From: an uncultured bacterium
GTDB taxonomy: Bacteria; Bacillota; Clostridia; Lachnospirales; Lachnospiraceae
Length of the DNA: 64,000 nucleotides
Reading direction: 5' to 3'
Assembly: GCA_947643595.1 (NCBI GenBank)
Contig: CANRWP010000009.1
Span: forward strand, 1-64,000
Shown here piece by piece: positions 8,153 to 17,398 of the stretch; the first letter of the stretch is position 1, and the number at the start of each line of letters is the position of its first letter. The notes under the pieces are model-generated. The model was not told where the DNA came from and did not search any database. It was given only the letters and a program-made list of their open reading frames with translations. The position numbers and the translations under genes were made by a program.

Positions 8153-10852
8153 TTAGTTCAGGGTGATCGTTATTTGGTGCGCTTCGCCGGAGAGGCCGCA
8201 GAGCGTTTCCCGGGGGAGCACACAGAGGGTGCCGTCTGTCACTGAGAGTTTCACGCAGTCGCAGCATGCCCCTGTTATCGTATACTCGCCGTAATCCCGG
8301 CGTGTCCTGTTTTCATAGAGAACATCAAACTGTTTTCCCGCGAAAGTGAGACTGATGCGCGCATGCCCGTCCGCATCAAACTGTTCCGCCAGGAGTTTCG
8401 GCTGCAGTATCAGATCCCCTGCGTTTCCGCGGACGCCGAAGACCTGTGTGACCATCGTCATCAGATACCAGCTGGCGGCGCCGGTGAGATAGTGGTACAT
8501 TCCCCTGCCGTCGGAGCGGAAGTATTCCGGTATTCCGGGATAGATGAGGCTGTTCTCAAAGCAGAGCGCGGCGTCGGCGAGGGTTTTTAAGGCTTTCCAT
8601 CCTTCCCGGATAAAACCCCGGCTGTACAGGGCGTTTGCGTACATGACGGTCATGTGTGAAAAGACGGCGCCGTTTTCCTTTTCTCCGTAGGCAAAGCCGA
8701 ACATTCTGCCCATATCAAGTTTCAGCTCATGGAAATCCGTATTCAGGCGATAGCCGCCGATCTCTTTTTGGTAGAGATAATGGTCGGCGCTTTTTGTGAT
8801 CTGCCCGATCTGCTCTTTTGTCGCGATGCCGCCCATGATGGCGAAAACCTGGCCTGTGAGCATCATGCGGACATGGTCCCCGTGGAGACCTTCCACAGCC
8901 TGCCCATGGTTGTCGTAGTAGCTGTTAAACCAACCTTCCCCGGTATGGAGGGATATCCATTCGTGGTTCCGTATATAGGTGATAAGCCAGTCTGCTTTTT
9001 CGGTCAGATCCAGAGCGAGTTCTTCCAGAGAGAAGGGAACGCGCCTGCCGCTCACGGTGTGCCGGCACTTATCGGTGTAGAGAGCAAGTATTTCCCGCTT
9101 CTTGCCGATATCGTCGTAGAGGGAAGAACTCTGGCCGAGCAAAACGGAAATCTCTTCGAGCAGGGGGATGGAGTGCTCCGGGCAGACAGCATCCAAAAGC
9201 CGTATCATGGAGGCGAGCTCTAAAAGGCTGCCGGCGTAGGCGCAGGTGAAAGCGACGCTTTCTCCGTGTTCCTGCGCCATATCCAGAGCGTCGTTCCAGT
9301 CGGCGCCGCGCAGTCTGTAGAGATTGTGCTCTCCCACATCGTAGAATGCGGTGAGCTGTTGTATCAGGAGATGTTCCAGGATCGTTCCCGTGTAGATATC
9401 ATTCTCCGATGTCAGCTGGTCGTTTCCGCAGTCTTCGTTCCACAGCGTGTCGGTATCCTCTCCGCGGCAGACCTGCGCATCTTTAAAATAGGGGACTTCC
9501 TTCGTCAGGATACGTATGTCTCCGGTCTGGTCCATATAGAGTCTGGTGGTCATCAGGGGCCAGAGAGCATGATCCATCCAGACTCGGGAGATGCCGTTTC
9601 GATCCGCAAGGAAGTTGCCGTCCCCCTCTCCGATGATGGTGGCGTTGGTGCCGTCGATGCGGACACCGCCGTAATTTTTCCCGATCATTTCCCCCACGTG
9701 TCCCGGATCCATCAGCAAAAGAGAGAGACAATCCTGCCACAGATCCCGCCATCCGCGGCCCCCTCGGCCGTAGTCGTGGTGGGGCAGGAAGGAACAGCCG
9801 AAAAGCCGTCGAAGGAGGGGCTGGAAGCCGATCCATTTCATGAGAGAATCGAAATCCGCATCCCCGGTGTGGAAACCGATGTTGACTTTATGCTGCCAAT
9901 AGGTTTTTGTCTCAGCGAGAGCGGCACAGACTTTATCGGTGGTATTGTATTTTTCGAAGACATTCTGAATTTTTTCCCTGTCATCTTTCATGCCGAGCAG
10001 TATGATATAATCCGTTTTTTCGCCGGGAGCGAGAGTGATCTTTTCAAACCGGAAGGCGCCGGCCGCCTCCCTTCCGTCCGCGCGGCTTCCCGCGGGAATG
10101 CCGGGGTATTGTTCATAGACCGCGCGGGGGTGGATATAGCTGCCGCCCTCCCCGATAAAGGATTCTGCGGTAGGATAGAAAGCAATGGGAAGAGCGCCGT
10201 TTCCGGTACAGCCCAAGACATAATAAATATGACGGTTCGGAAGATGTCCGCGTTCGTCGAAGGACATGGACGGGCAGACAAAGACGCCGTTTTTTTCCGT
10301 CCACGTGCGGTGCAGCATGGAGGTAACGTTCCTGTGGTCCCGGATGTTGTCCGCGCTTCTCCCATAGAGCGGGATGGCGGCATAGGGAGTCAGCTCTTTT
10401 TCGGTATCGCCATTGTTCCGGATCGTGACATGCATGATCTCCACCGTATCATTCCATGGAATAAAGGAAGTGATCTCGGAGCATAGGGAGGATTTTTTGG
10501 AAGCGCGTCTGAGAATGTGGTACATAAATCCCGCCTCCACTTCGCTCTCATCCTGTCGGTCCGTGAATTTTGCCGCCTCCTGCTGCGCGGAGGAGCCTGC
10601 CGCGGAATAGACGCATCCGTCCTGCGTCCTGCACCAGAAATTTCTGGTGCAGCGATTGTTATGTAAGTTCTCGGAGCTGACCGGCTCCATCAGGAAGGTC
10701 TTCTGGTCGATCTTGGCGTCGCCGCCGAGATTCGGCGTGACGGAACTTTTCAGTCCCGCCTCCGAGGCGAGAGGAAAGTACAGACAGCTCACATTTTCCG
10801 GCTGTCTGAGGCAGAAACTGCCCTGGTCGTCGGTGAAGTATATTTGTTTCAA
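8153..10852 (-). CDS. GH94 phosphorylase, long form (laminaribiose/cellobiose phosphorylase-like)
   Basis: 899 residues and a second GH94 paralogue, clearly different from its 803-residue neighbour. The catalytic GADWNDAL motif is near residues 517-523, preceded by GRGWRDLWQD and GGVRIDGTN, which line the barrel in this family. The length is close to characterised laminaribiose phosphorylases, and longer than the roughly 800-residue cellobiose type. The specificity is therefore inferred, not shown. It has no signal peptide and is cytoplasmic. It is the first gene of a minus-strand operon, reading away from the sugar ABC transporter across a 284-bp divergent control region. Two paralogues in one operon suggest that two linkages, or a disaccharide plus an oligosaccharide, are handled. 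Confidence 0.88.
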   Translation of the reverse strand: MKQIYFTDDQGSFCLRQPENVSCLYFPLASEAGLKSSVTPNLGGDAKIDQKTFLMEPVSSENLHNNRCTRNFWCRTQDGCVYSAAGSSAQQEAAKFTDRQDESEVEAGFMYHILRRASKKSSLCSEITSFIPWNDTVEIMHVTIRNNGDTEKELTPYAAIPLYGRSADNIRDHRNVTSMLHRTWTEKNGVFVCPSMSFDERGHLPNRHIYYVLGCTGNGALPIAFYPTAESFIGEGGSYIHPRAVYEQYPGIPAGSRADGREAAGAFRFEKITLAPGEKTDYIILLGMKDDREKIQNVFEKYNTTDKVCAALAETKTYWQHKVNIGFHTGDADFDSLMKWIGFQPLLRRLFGCSFLPHHDYGRGGRGWRDLWQDCLSLLLMDPGHVGEMIGKNYGGVRIDGTNATIIGEGDGNFLADRNGISRVWMDHALWPLMTTRLYMDQTGDIRILTKEVPYFKDAQVCRGEDTDTLWNEDCGNDQLTSENDIYTGTILEHLLIQQLTAFYDVGEHNLYRLRGADWNDALDMAQEHGESVAFTCAYAGSLLELASMIRLLDAVCPEHSIPLLEEISVLLGQSSSLYDDIGKKREILALYTDKCRHTVSGRRVPFSLEELALDLTEKADWLITYIRNHEWISLHTGEGWFNSYYDNHGQAVEGLHGDHVRMMLTGQVFAIMGGIATKEQIGQITKSADHYLYQKEIGGYRLNTDFHELKLDMGRMFGFAYGEKENGAVFSHMTVMYANALYSRGFIREGWKALKTLADAALCFENSLIYPGIPEYFRSDGRGMYHYLTGAASWYLMTMVTQVFGVRGNAGDLILQPKLLAEQFDADGHARISLTFAGKQFDVLYENRTRRDYGEYTITGACCDCVKLSVTDGTLCVLPRETLCGLSGEAHQITITLN

Positions 10853-11136
10853 CGTGGTTCTCCTTTCTACCGTTTTCTGTATGATGAAGATTATAGCGGG
10901 AACAGGCGCATTTATCCTACAAGAAATGTGGGAAAAATATCAGAATCATGACATAAAATGGACGGCTTCCTTAATATAAGGAGGAAAAAGCCTCGATCTG
11001 CCGGCAGGAAAAGGTGTCATGAATCTGACATTTTGGGAAGATTTATAATATATCCTCCGGATGAAATCGGGTTATAATCTAATCATCTTAAATACAGATA
11101 CATACCCAATGGTCAACAGAATAAGGAGGTTTTCAA
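10853..11136. promoter_or_regulatory. Divergent control region between GH94 operon and sugar ABC operon
   Basis: For the plus-strand operon, TATAAT boxes stand at 11044-11049 and 11073-11078 with poor -35 partners, as expected for an activator-dependent promoter. For the minus-strand operon, a TATAAT lies on the minus strand near 10893-10898, also without a good -35. A near-repeat GAATCATGACAT (10943-10954) and GAATCTGACAT (11021-11031) occurs once towards each promoter. The second copy overlaps an inverted repeat, TGTCA-6-TGACA, at 11015-11030. These are candidate operators, perhaps for the AraC regulator at 4897; that link is inference. Confidence 0.45.
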
Positions 11137-12510
11137 ATGAAAAGGAAATGGATTGCCATGTTACTGACAGCGGCGGTGGCAGCCGGAACACTGACCGGAT
11201 GCGGCTCCTCAGGGGCGGATTCCGGGACGTCGGGGGAGGAGGGAAAGGTGATCAATATCTACACCTGGAACAATGAGTTCCGTGAACGTGTGGAGCTCAT
11301 CTATCCGGAGGTGGAAAAAACATCTGAGGACGGAACCGTGACGACACTCAAGGACGGGACGGAAATCCACTGGATCGTGAACCCGAATCAGGACGGCGTT
11401 TACCAGCAGAAACTGGACGAAGCCTTATTAAAGCAGGCGGACGCGCCGGCGGATGAAAAAGTGGACATCTTCCTGTCGGAAACGGACTATGTCAATAAAT
11501 ATACGGATGCAGACGCGGACGTGGCGATGCCTCTCACAGATCTTGGCATCGATCCGGATGCGGATCTGGCGGATCAGTATGAATTCACGAAGACAACGGC
11601 TTCCGATGTGAACGGCGTGCAGAGAGGTTCCACCTGGCAGTGCTGCCCGGGCCTTTTAGTATACCGCAGGGACATTGCGAAAGATGTATTCGGCACCGAT
11701 GATCCTGAGGCTGTTGCTGAGAAGACAAAAGACTGGGATACTTTGAAAGTTACGGCGGAGGAATTGAAGGCGAAGGGGTATTACACATTTGCATCCTATG
11801 CGGACACCTTCCGTCTCTACGGAAACAATATTGCACAGTCCTGGGTGGCGCCCGGCGAAACGTCCATCAAGGTTGATCCGATGATCATGAGCTGGATTGC
11901 TGACTCCAAGGAATGGCTGGATGCGGGTTATCTCAACGAGACGGTAAAGGGACAGTGGAACGACGACTGGAACAAGGCGATGGGTTCCCAGTCCAAAGTG
12001 TTCGCATTCCTGTTTCCGGCATGGGGCATCGACTTTACCCTGAAACCCAACTGGGACGGCGAAAGCGGCGCATGGGCGGTTACCACGCCGCCGCAGGAAT
12101 ATAACTGGGGGGGTTCCTACATTCATGCCTGCACAGGCACGGATAATCCGGAGCATGTAAAAGACATCATCCTCGCCATGACTGCGGATAAGGATAATCT
12201 GCTGAAGATATCCAAGGAGAAGGCGGATTTCACCAACACAAAGAGCGGTATGCAGGAAGCGGCGTCCGACAACAGCTTCGCGTCGGAATTTCTGGGCGGT
12301 CAGAATCCGTTCACATATTTCGCACCTGTTGCGGAGAACATCAAGATCGCGCCGCTGTCCGCTTACGATCAGGGCTGTGTGGAACTGATCCAGAATTCTT
12401 TCAGCGATTATTATCAGGACAAAGTAGACTACGATAAGGCGAAAGCAAACTTTGAGACGGCGATCAGGGAACGTTATCCTGACGTGACTGAGGTTGTGTG
12501 GCCGCAGTAA
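11137..12510 (+). CDS. ABC transporter sugar-binding lipoprotein
   Basis: 457 residues with a lipoprotein signal: basic MKRK, a hydrophobic core and the lipobox LTGCGSS with the lipidated Cys at residue 22. The mature part fits family-1 extracellular solute-binding proteins for sugars, with an INIYTWNNEF opening strand. Many Trp/Tyr residues suit carbohydrate stacking. It is the first gene of an operon with two MalF/MalG-type permeases. There is no ATPase gene, as is common in Clostridia, where a shared MsmK/UgpC-like ATPase serves several importers. A strong AAGGAGG site precedes the ATG. The substrate is probably the beta-glucoside handled by the GH94 and GH3 enzymes alongside. Confidence 0.9.
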   Translation: MKRKWIAMLLTAAVAAGTLTGCGSSGADSGTSGEEGKVINIYTWNNEFRERVELIYPEVEKTSEDGTVTTLKDGTEIHWIVNPNQDGVYQQKLDEALLKQADAPADEKVDIFLSETDYVNKYTDADADVAMPLTDLGIDPDADLADQYEFTKTTASDVNGVQRGSTWQCCPGLLVYRRDIAKDVFGTDDPEAVAEKTKDWDTLKVTAEELKAKGYYTFASYADTFRLYGNNIAQSWVAPGETSIKVDPMIMSWIADSKEWLDAGYLNETVKGQWNDDWNKAMGSQSKVFAFLFPAWGIDFTLKPNWDGESGAWAVTTPPQEYNWGGSYIHACTGTDNPEHVKDIILAMTADKDNLLKISKEKADFTNTKSGMQEAASDNSFASEFLGGQNPFTYFAPVAENIKIAPLSAYDQGCVELIQNSFSDYYQDKVDYDKAKANFETAIRERYPDVTEVVWPQ

Positions 12511-12527
12511 GGGCAGCAGAGAAGTAT

Positions 12528-12551
12528 CTGCGGGGCGAAACCGCCCCGCAG
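12528..12551 (+). other. mRNA-stabilising type hairpin after the binding-protein gene
   Basis: A perfect 10-bp GC-rich stem (CTGCGGGGCG with CGCCCCGCAG) and a short loop stand in the gap between the binding protein and permease genes, with no U-run. This position and form match hairpins that protect or partially terminate, so that binding-protein mRNA exceeds permease mRNA. Confidence 0.6.
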
Positions 12552-12578
12552 TAATCTGAGAGAAAGGAATGATGTTTT

Positions 12579-13535
12579 ATGAAAAAAAAGAGTAAAAGCA
12601 TCAGTTACGCAAAGTGGGGATACATTTTTATCCTTCCATTTTTTGTGAGCTTCTTCATTTTTTCGCTGATCCCCCTGATCGATACGATACGCTACAGCTT
12701 CTTTGAATACTATCGCTCGGGAATCAAGGAGATCGGTCCAAACTTTATCGGTATGGCAAATTATGCCGAACTGTTGAAATCGGATATGCTAAAATACGGC
12801 GGAAACACTCTGATCCTGTGGCTGATCGGTTTCATCCCCCAGATTCTGGTGGCGCTTCTTCTGGCAGTGTGGTTTACGGATATCCGGATGAAGATCCACG
12901 CAAAGCAGTTCTTTAAGGTGGTCATATATCTTCCGAATCTGATCATGGCGTCAGCGTTCGCCATGTTGTTTTTCACGATGTTCTCCACCAACGGACCGGT
13001 GAACGAGATCCTGATGTCCATGGGTCTTACGGAGAAAGCCATCGACTTTATGGGAACCGTGGGCGGCACAAGGTCTCTGATCGGGCTGATGAACTTTTTG
13101 ATGTGGTTCGGCAATACGACGATCATGCTGATGGCTGCGATCATGGGCATCAGCGTGGATATCTTCGAGGCTTCCGATCTGGACGGCTGTACGGGACTGC
13201 AGAGGTTTTTCTATATTACGCTCCCGCAGATCAGACCGATCCTCGCCTATACGCTGATCACTTCCGTCATCGGCGGTCTGCAGATGTTCGATGTACCGCA
13301 GATCCTGACCAACGGGCAGGGAAATCCGGACCGTACATCCATGACGCTTATCATGTTCTTAAACAATCACTTAAAGAGCAGGAACTATGGTATGGCGGGC
13401 GCATTGTCAGTCTATCTGTTTATTGTCAGCGGGATTTTGTGCTTCTTCGTGTATAAAATGACGATCGATGACGATCCGGACGGTTCCAAAGCGGCGGCGA
13501 AGAAGAAAGCGAAAGAAGAAAGGAGAAGGAGGTAG
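12579..13535 (+). CDS. Sugar ABC transporter permease, MalF type
   Basis: 318 residues of an inner-membrane permease with six or so hydrophobic segments. The binding-protein-dependent transport signature is seen as EASDLDGCTGLQRFFYITLPQI (EAA loop, near residues 195-215), which contacts the ATPase. The C-terminus ends in a Lys/Arg-rich tail. It forms the transmembrane channel with the next gene, whose start is only 3 bp away. It has a clear AGAAAGGA ribosome binding site upstream. Confidence 0.92.
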   Translation: MKKKSKSISYAKWGYIFILPFFVSFFIFSLIPLIDTIRYSFFEYYRSGIKEIGPNFIGMANYAELLKSDMLKYGGNTLILWLIGFIPQILVALLLAVWFTDIRMKIHAKQFFKVVIYLPNLIMASAFAMLFFTMFSTNGPVNEILMSMGLTEKAIDFMGTVGGTRSLIGLMNFLMWFGNTTIMLMAAIMGISVDIFEASDLDGCTGLQRFFYITLPQIRPILAYTLITSVIGGLQMFDVPQILTNGQGNPDRTSMTLIMFLNNHLKSRNYGMAGALSVYLFIVSGILCFFVYKMTIDDDPDGSKAAAKKKAKEERRRR

Positions 13536-13538
13536 GAT

Positions 13539-14384
13539 ATGAAACAGCAAAAACCAGCTCATCTGCGGAACGTGATCGCGCATATCGTACTGATTATTTT
13601 GTCCTTTATGTGCCTGTTCTTTTTCTATATTTTGATCATCAATGCGACCCGCTCCCATGCGGATCTGCAGAAGGGATTTTCGGCGCTGCCCGGGAACGCT
13701 TTTATAACCAACCTGAAAAATATAGCGAACGACGGTACTTTCCCGATGTTCCGCGGTATTGTGAACAGTCTGATCGTGTCGGTGTCTTCCGCGGCGATCT
13801 GTACATACTTTTCTTCCCTGACGGCTTACGGTCTGTATGCCTATGACTTTAAGGTGAAGAAGGTTGCGTTTACGTTTATCATGGCGATCCTCGTGATGCC
13901 GACACAGGTGACGGCAATGGGCTTTCTGCGGTTGATCACAAAGATGGGGATGTACGATTCCCTGTTGCCGCTCATCATCCCGTCAATCGCTTCACCGGCA
14001 GTATTTTACTTTATGTACAGCTACTTACAGTCCTCTCTGCCCATCTCTCTGGTGGAGGCGGCAAGGATCGACGGTTCGGGAGAATTCAGGACGTTTAATC
14101 AGATCGTGATTCCGATCATGAAACCGGCGATCGCGGTACAGGCGATATTCAGCTTTGTGGGTACCTGGAACAATTACTTCGTACCGGCGTTGGTGATCCA
14201 GTCGAAAGACAAGATGACGGTGCCTATCCTGATCGCGACGCTCAGGGGCGCGGACTTCATGAACTTTGATATGGGAAAAATCTACATGATGATCACGGTG
14301 GCTATTGTTCCCATTATCATTGTGTATCTACTGCTCTCGAAGTATATTATCGCGGGTGTGACGCTTGGCGGTGTGAAAGAATAG
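13539..14384 (+). CDS. Sugar ABC transporter permease, MalG type
   Basis: 281 residues and the second permease of the importer. It has six predicted membrane spans and the EAA loop VEAARIDGSGEFRTFNQIVIP. It is the last gene of the transporter operon, because a strong terminator follows at 14414-14452. Together with the binding protein at 11137 and the MalF-type partner it makes a CUT1-like importer lacking its own ATPase gene. Confidence 0.92.
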   Translation: MKQQKPAHLRNVIAHIVLIILSFMCLFFFYILIINATRSHADLQKGFSALPGNAFITNLKNIANDGTFPMFRGIVNSLIVSVSSAAICTYFSSLTAYGLYAYDFKVKKVAFTFIMAILVMPTQVTAMGFLRLITKMGMYDSLLPLIIPSIASPAVFYFMYSYLQSSLPISLVEAARIDGSGEFRTFNQIVIPIMKPAIAVQAIFSFVGTWNNYFVPALVIQSKDKMTVPILIATLRGADFMNFDMGKIYMMITVAIVPIIIVYLLLSKYIIAGVTLGGVKE

Positions 14385-14413
14385 GGCTTTGGCGGATATC
14401 TCCATTGTTGACT

Positions 14414-14452
14414 ACAGTACAGCTATACGACGGCGTATGCTGTACTGTTTTT
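14414..14452 (+). terminator. Rho-independent terminator of the sugar ABC operon
   Basis: ACAGTACAGC pairs perfectly with GCTGTACTGT. Inside it ATACG pairs with CGTAT, and the stem is followed directly by TTTTTGTT. Confidence 0.85.
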
Positions 14453-14476
14453 GTTATGATGTCATAGGGAATCCGC

Positions 14477-14505
14477 TTGTCGTGAGAGGGCATATGGAAT
14501 ATAAT
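14477..14505 (+). promoter_or_regulatory. Promoter of the GH3 gene
   Basis: TTGTCG at 14477-14482 and TATAAT at 14500-14505 are spaced 17 bp. This gives the GH3 gene its own transcription start after the upstream terminator. Confidence 0.6.
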
Positions 14506-14608
14506 ATAACTTATAATTTAGCGAGTATTGCAGGTCACAGAGCGAAGTGAGAAGGCGCAGGAAGAACTGTCATTTCAGAATTATGAAAAGAAAAAGGAGA
14601 AAATAGAG

Positions 14609-17383
14609 ATGAGAAACCGATATGAGATAGATTGGGGCGTGTACGCGGAGACAGCGGCGAGAGCGGCGGCAGAGGGCGCGGTCCTCCTGAAAAATGATAA
14701 CCGTGCGCTTCCCCTGAGGGAGGGGGAGAGGGTGTCGGTGTTCGGCAGAATCCAGTTTGATTATTATAAGAGCGGCACAGGATCGGGCGGCATGATCAAC
14801 ACGAAGTATGTGGTGGGGATTTTGGACGCGCTGAAAGAAGAAAAACTGGAGCTGAACCGGGAACTGGAGGACATCTATCGGGAATGGGCCAGTGAGCATC
14901 CCTTTGATTTCGGGAGCGGATGGGCAAAGGAGCCCTGGAGCCAGCGGGAGATGCCGCTGGAGCGCGAGGTGGTGGAGCGGGCGGCTGCGGTGAGCGACGC
15001 GGCGTTAGTTATCATCGGGCGTACGGCGGGGGAGGAGCGGGACGCGGAGAATAAGCCGGGCAGCTATTACCTCTCCGGGGAGGAGGAGCAGATGTTGGAG
15101 AAAGTCTGCGCCTCTTTTGAGCGCGTCATTGTTGTGCTGAATGTGGGAAATATCATCGATATGAAATGGGTGGAAACCTACGATCCGCAGGCGGTGCTCT
15201 ATGTGTGGCAGGGCGGCATGGAGGGCGGACACGGCGCGGCGGAGGTGTTGATGGGGAGGATGAGCCCCTGCGGCAAACTGTCGGACACGATCGCTCTCTC
15301 AGTGGAGGATTATCCGTCGTCCGGCAATTTCGGTTCGCCCCGGGGGGACCGATATCAGGAGGATATCTACGTCGGGTATCGCTATTTCGAGACTTTCGCG
15401 GAGGCGAAGGGGAAGGTGCTGTATCCGTTCGGATTCGGGCTTTCCTACACCTCTTTTGAGATAAAGAGCGAGATGGAGACGGGGGAAGAGGGATGCGTTT
15501 TTTCCGTCAGGGTGAAAAATACGGGAGCTGTGCCCGGAAAAGAGGTGGTGCAGGTGTATGTCGGCGCACCCCAGGGGAAGCTTGGAAAGCCGTCCCGTGA
15601 GATGGCGGCGTTTGCGAAGACAAGGTGTCTTGCGCCGGGAGAGGAGCAGAAGATAACGCTGACAGTGACAAAACGGTCCATCGCTTCCTATGATGACAGT
15701 GGAGCGACAGGGAATAAGTCCTGCTTTGTGTTGGAGGCGGGCAGCTATCGCTTCTATGTGGGTGCGGATGTGAGGAGCGCGGCCTTTGTCGGGAGTATGG
15801 AGATAAATGCGCTTGAAGTATTGGAACACTGCACGGAGGCGCTTTCGCCGGTGGAGAGGTTTGAGCGGTTTGTGCCGGAGCGGGAGAAGAAGTCGGAGCC
15901 GGCGGAGAGATTCGCGGTATCCCGGGAGCAGGCGCCGCTTCGCACTTACAGCATGGCGGAGCGGAGCAGAGGGGAGAAAAAACAGGAGATCACCTATACC
16001 GGAGATAAGGGATATAAACTGGGGGATGTATATGACGGGAAGGTGTCGATGGAGGACTTTGTCGGGCAGTTGAGCGATGAGGATCTGTGCTGTATCGTCC
16101 GGGGCGAGGGGATGTGTTCCCCGAAGGTGACGCCGGGGACGGCGGCGGCTTTTGGCGGCGTCACGAATTCGCTGGAAGGCTATGGGATTCCCTGCGGGTG
16201 CTGTGCGGACGGTCCTTCCGGCATCCGTATGGACTGCGGGACGCACGCGTTCAGTCTGCCCAACGGAACCTGTCTTGCCTGCACCTTCAACGAGGAGCTG
16301 GTGGAAAAGCTCTATGAGCTGGAGGGAGCAGAGATGCGGAAAAATCATATCGATATTCTGCTCGGACCGGGCATGAATATCCACAGGCATCCGCTGAACG
16401 GCAGGAATTTCGAGTATTTTTCGGAGGATCCTCTGCTGACCGGAAAGATGGCGGCGTCACAGATCAGAGGCATGGCAAAATATCAGGTGACGGGAGCGAT
16501 GAAGCATTTTGCGGCGAACAATCAGGAGTTTAACCGCAGAGAATGCAATGCCGTGATTTCGGAGCGTGCCCTGCGGGAAATCTATCTGCGCGGATATGAG
16601 ATCGCAGTGAAAGAAGCCGGAGCCTATGTGGTGATGACGACCTACGGCGCGGTCAACGGCCTCTGGACGGCGGGGAATTATGATCTGCTCACCACAATAT
16701 TGAGGAAGGAGTGGGGCTTTGACGGGCTTGTCATGACTGACTGGTGGGCGTATGTGAATGAGGAGGGAGGTCCTGCATCGATCAGGAATGTCGCTGCCAT
16801 GGTGCGGAGCCAGAATGACGTCTATATGGTGGCGCAGGATGCGGAGAAGAATTCCAATGAGGATGATCTGAAGGAAAGCCTGAAAAACGGGACTTTGCGG
16901 AGAGCCGATCTGCAGAGGTGCACCGTGAATATACTGAAGGTGCTGATGCGCTTGCCCGTGATGGACCGGAGCCTCGGCCGAACCAGCGAGGAGGAGCGGG
17001 CGGCTTCGGAAGCCATGGCGGAAGAGGACCGGGTGGACTTTGATATCAAATGGTATGAACTTGATGAAAAGCTGGAACTGGACGGCAGGGACATCGATAC
17101 GGGGAAAGGAAAGTCCTTTGTCTGCGGCCTGCGGGTGGAGGAAGGAAGCCGGTATAGGGTCCGTTTCAGGGCAAAGATAGATGCTTCCGAGCTTGCCCAG
17201 GTGCCGATGACTGTCTTTGCAAACGGTATTCTGCAGAGGACGCTGACGTTCAATGGAACTGAGGGCAGATATGTGGAGACAGAGCTGTCGATGGAGCCGC
17301 TTATGAATTCCAACAGTTACCTGAAATTGTTTTTTGCGGAGAGCGGGATGCAGATCGATAAGATATTTATGGAGCGTGAGTGA
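14609..17383 (+). CDS. GH3 beta-glucosidase with inverted domain order
   Basis: 924 residues. GH3 enzymes hydrolyse terminal beta-glucosyl (or xylosyl) residues with retention. Here the usual C-terminal alpha/beta sandwich comes first (EGAVLLKNDNRALPL, GRIQFDYYKSGTGSGG). A fibronectin-III-like domain follows (GAVPGKEVVQVYVG), and only then the TIM-barrel (CCADGPSGIRMD, KHFAANNQE). The nucleophile is in VMTDWWA (Asp711). This swapped layout is known from rumen enzymes such as Butyrivibrio and Ruminococcus albus beta-glucosidases. A C-terminal jelly-roll-like segment of about 90 residues follows. There is no signal peptide, so it should act on imported oligosaccharides. The start at 14609 has AAGGAG 9 nt upstream; an upstream TTG extension is less likely. 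Confidence 0.9.
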   Translation: MRNRYEIDWGVYAETAARAAAEGAVLLKNDNRALPLREGERVSVFGRIQFDYYKSGTGSGGMINTKYVVGILDALKEEKLELNRELEDIYREWASEHPFDFGSGWAKEPWSQREMPLEREVVERAAAVSDAALVIIGRTAGEERDAENKPGSYYLSGEEEQMLEKVCASFERVIVVLNVGNIIDMKWVETYDPQAVLYVWQGGMEGGHGAAEVLMGRMSPCGKLSDTIALSVEDYPSSGNFGSPRGDRYQEDIYVGYRYFETFAEAKGKVLYPFGFGLSYTSFEIKSEMETGEEGCVFSVRVKNTGAVPGKEVVQVYVGAPQGKLGKPSREMAAFAKTRCLAPGEEQKITLTVTKRSIASYDDSGATGNKSCFVLEAGSYRFYVGADVRSAAFVGSMEINALEVLEHCTEALSPVERFERFVPEREKKSEPAERFAVSREQAPLRTYSMAERSRGEKKQEITYTGDKGYKLGDVYDGKVSMEDFVGQLSDEDLCCIVRGEGMCSPKVTPGTAAAFGGVTNSLEGYGIPCGCCADGPSGIRMDCGTHAFSLPNGTCLACTFNEELVEKLYELEGAEMRKNHIDILLGPGMNIHRHPLNGRNFEYFSEDPLLTGKMAASQIRGMAKYQVTGAMKHFAANNQEFNRRECNAVISERALREIYLRGYEIAVKEAGAYVVMTTYGAVNGLWTAGNYDLLTTILRKEWGFDGLVMTDWWAYVNEEGGPASIRNVAAMVRSQNDVYMVAQDAEKNSNEDDLKESLKNGTLRRADLQRCTVNILKVLMRLPVMDRSLGRTSEEERAASEAMAEEDRVDFDIKWYELDEKLELDGRDIDTGKGKSFVCGLRVEEGSRYRVRFRAKIDASELAQVPMTVFANGILQRTLTFNGTEGRYVETELSMEPLMNSNSYLKLFFAESGMQIDKIFMERE

Positions 17384-17398
17384 TGGAGATTTCGGATT

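Noticed and set aside
6680-8245. Long open frame opposite the GH94 gene (521 codons)
   Set aside because: It is an antisense shadow of a well-supported enzyme gene, caused by GC-rich third positions; it has no family resemblance and no ribosome binding site.
9266-10486. Plus-strand open frame inside the 899-residue GH94 gene
   Set aside because: The opposite strand carries a complete GH94 protein with catalytic motif; the plus frame shows no family features.
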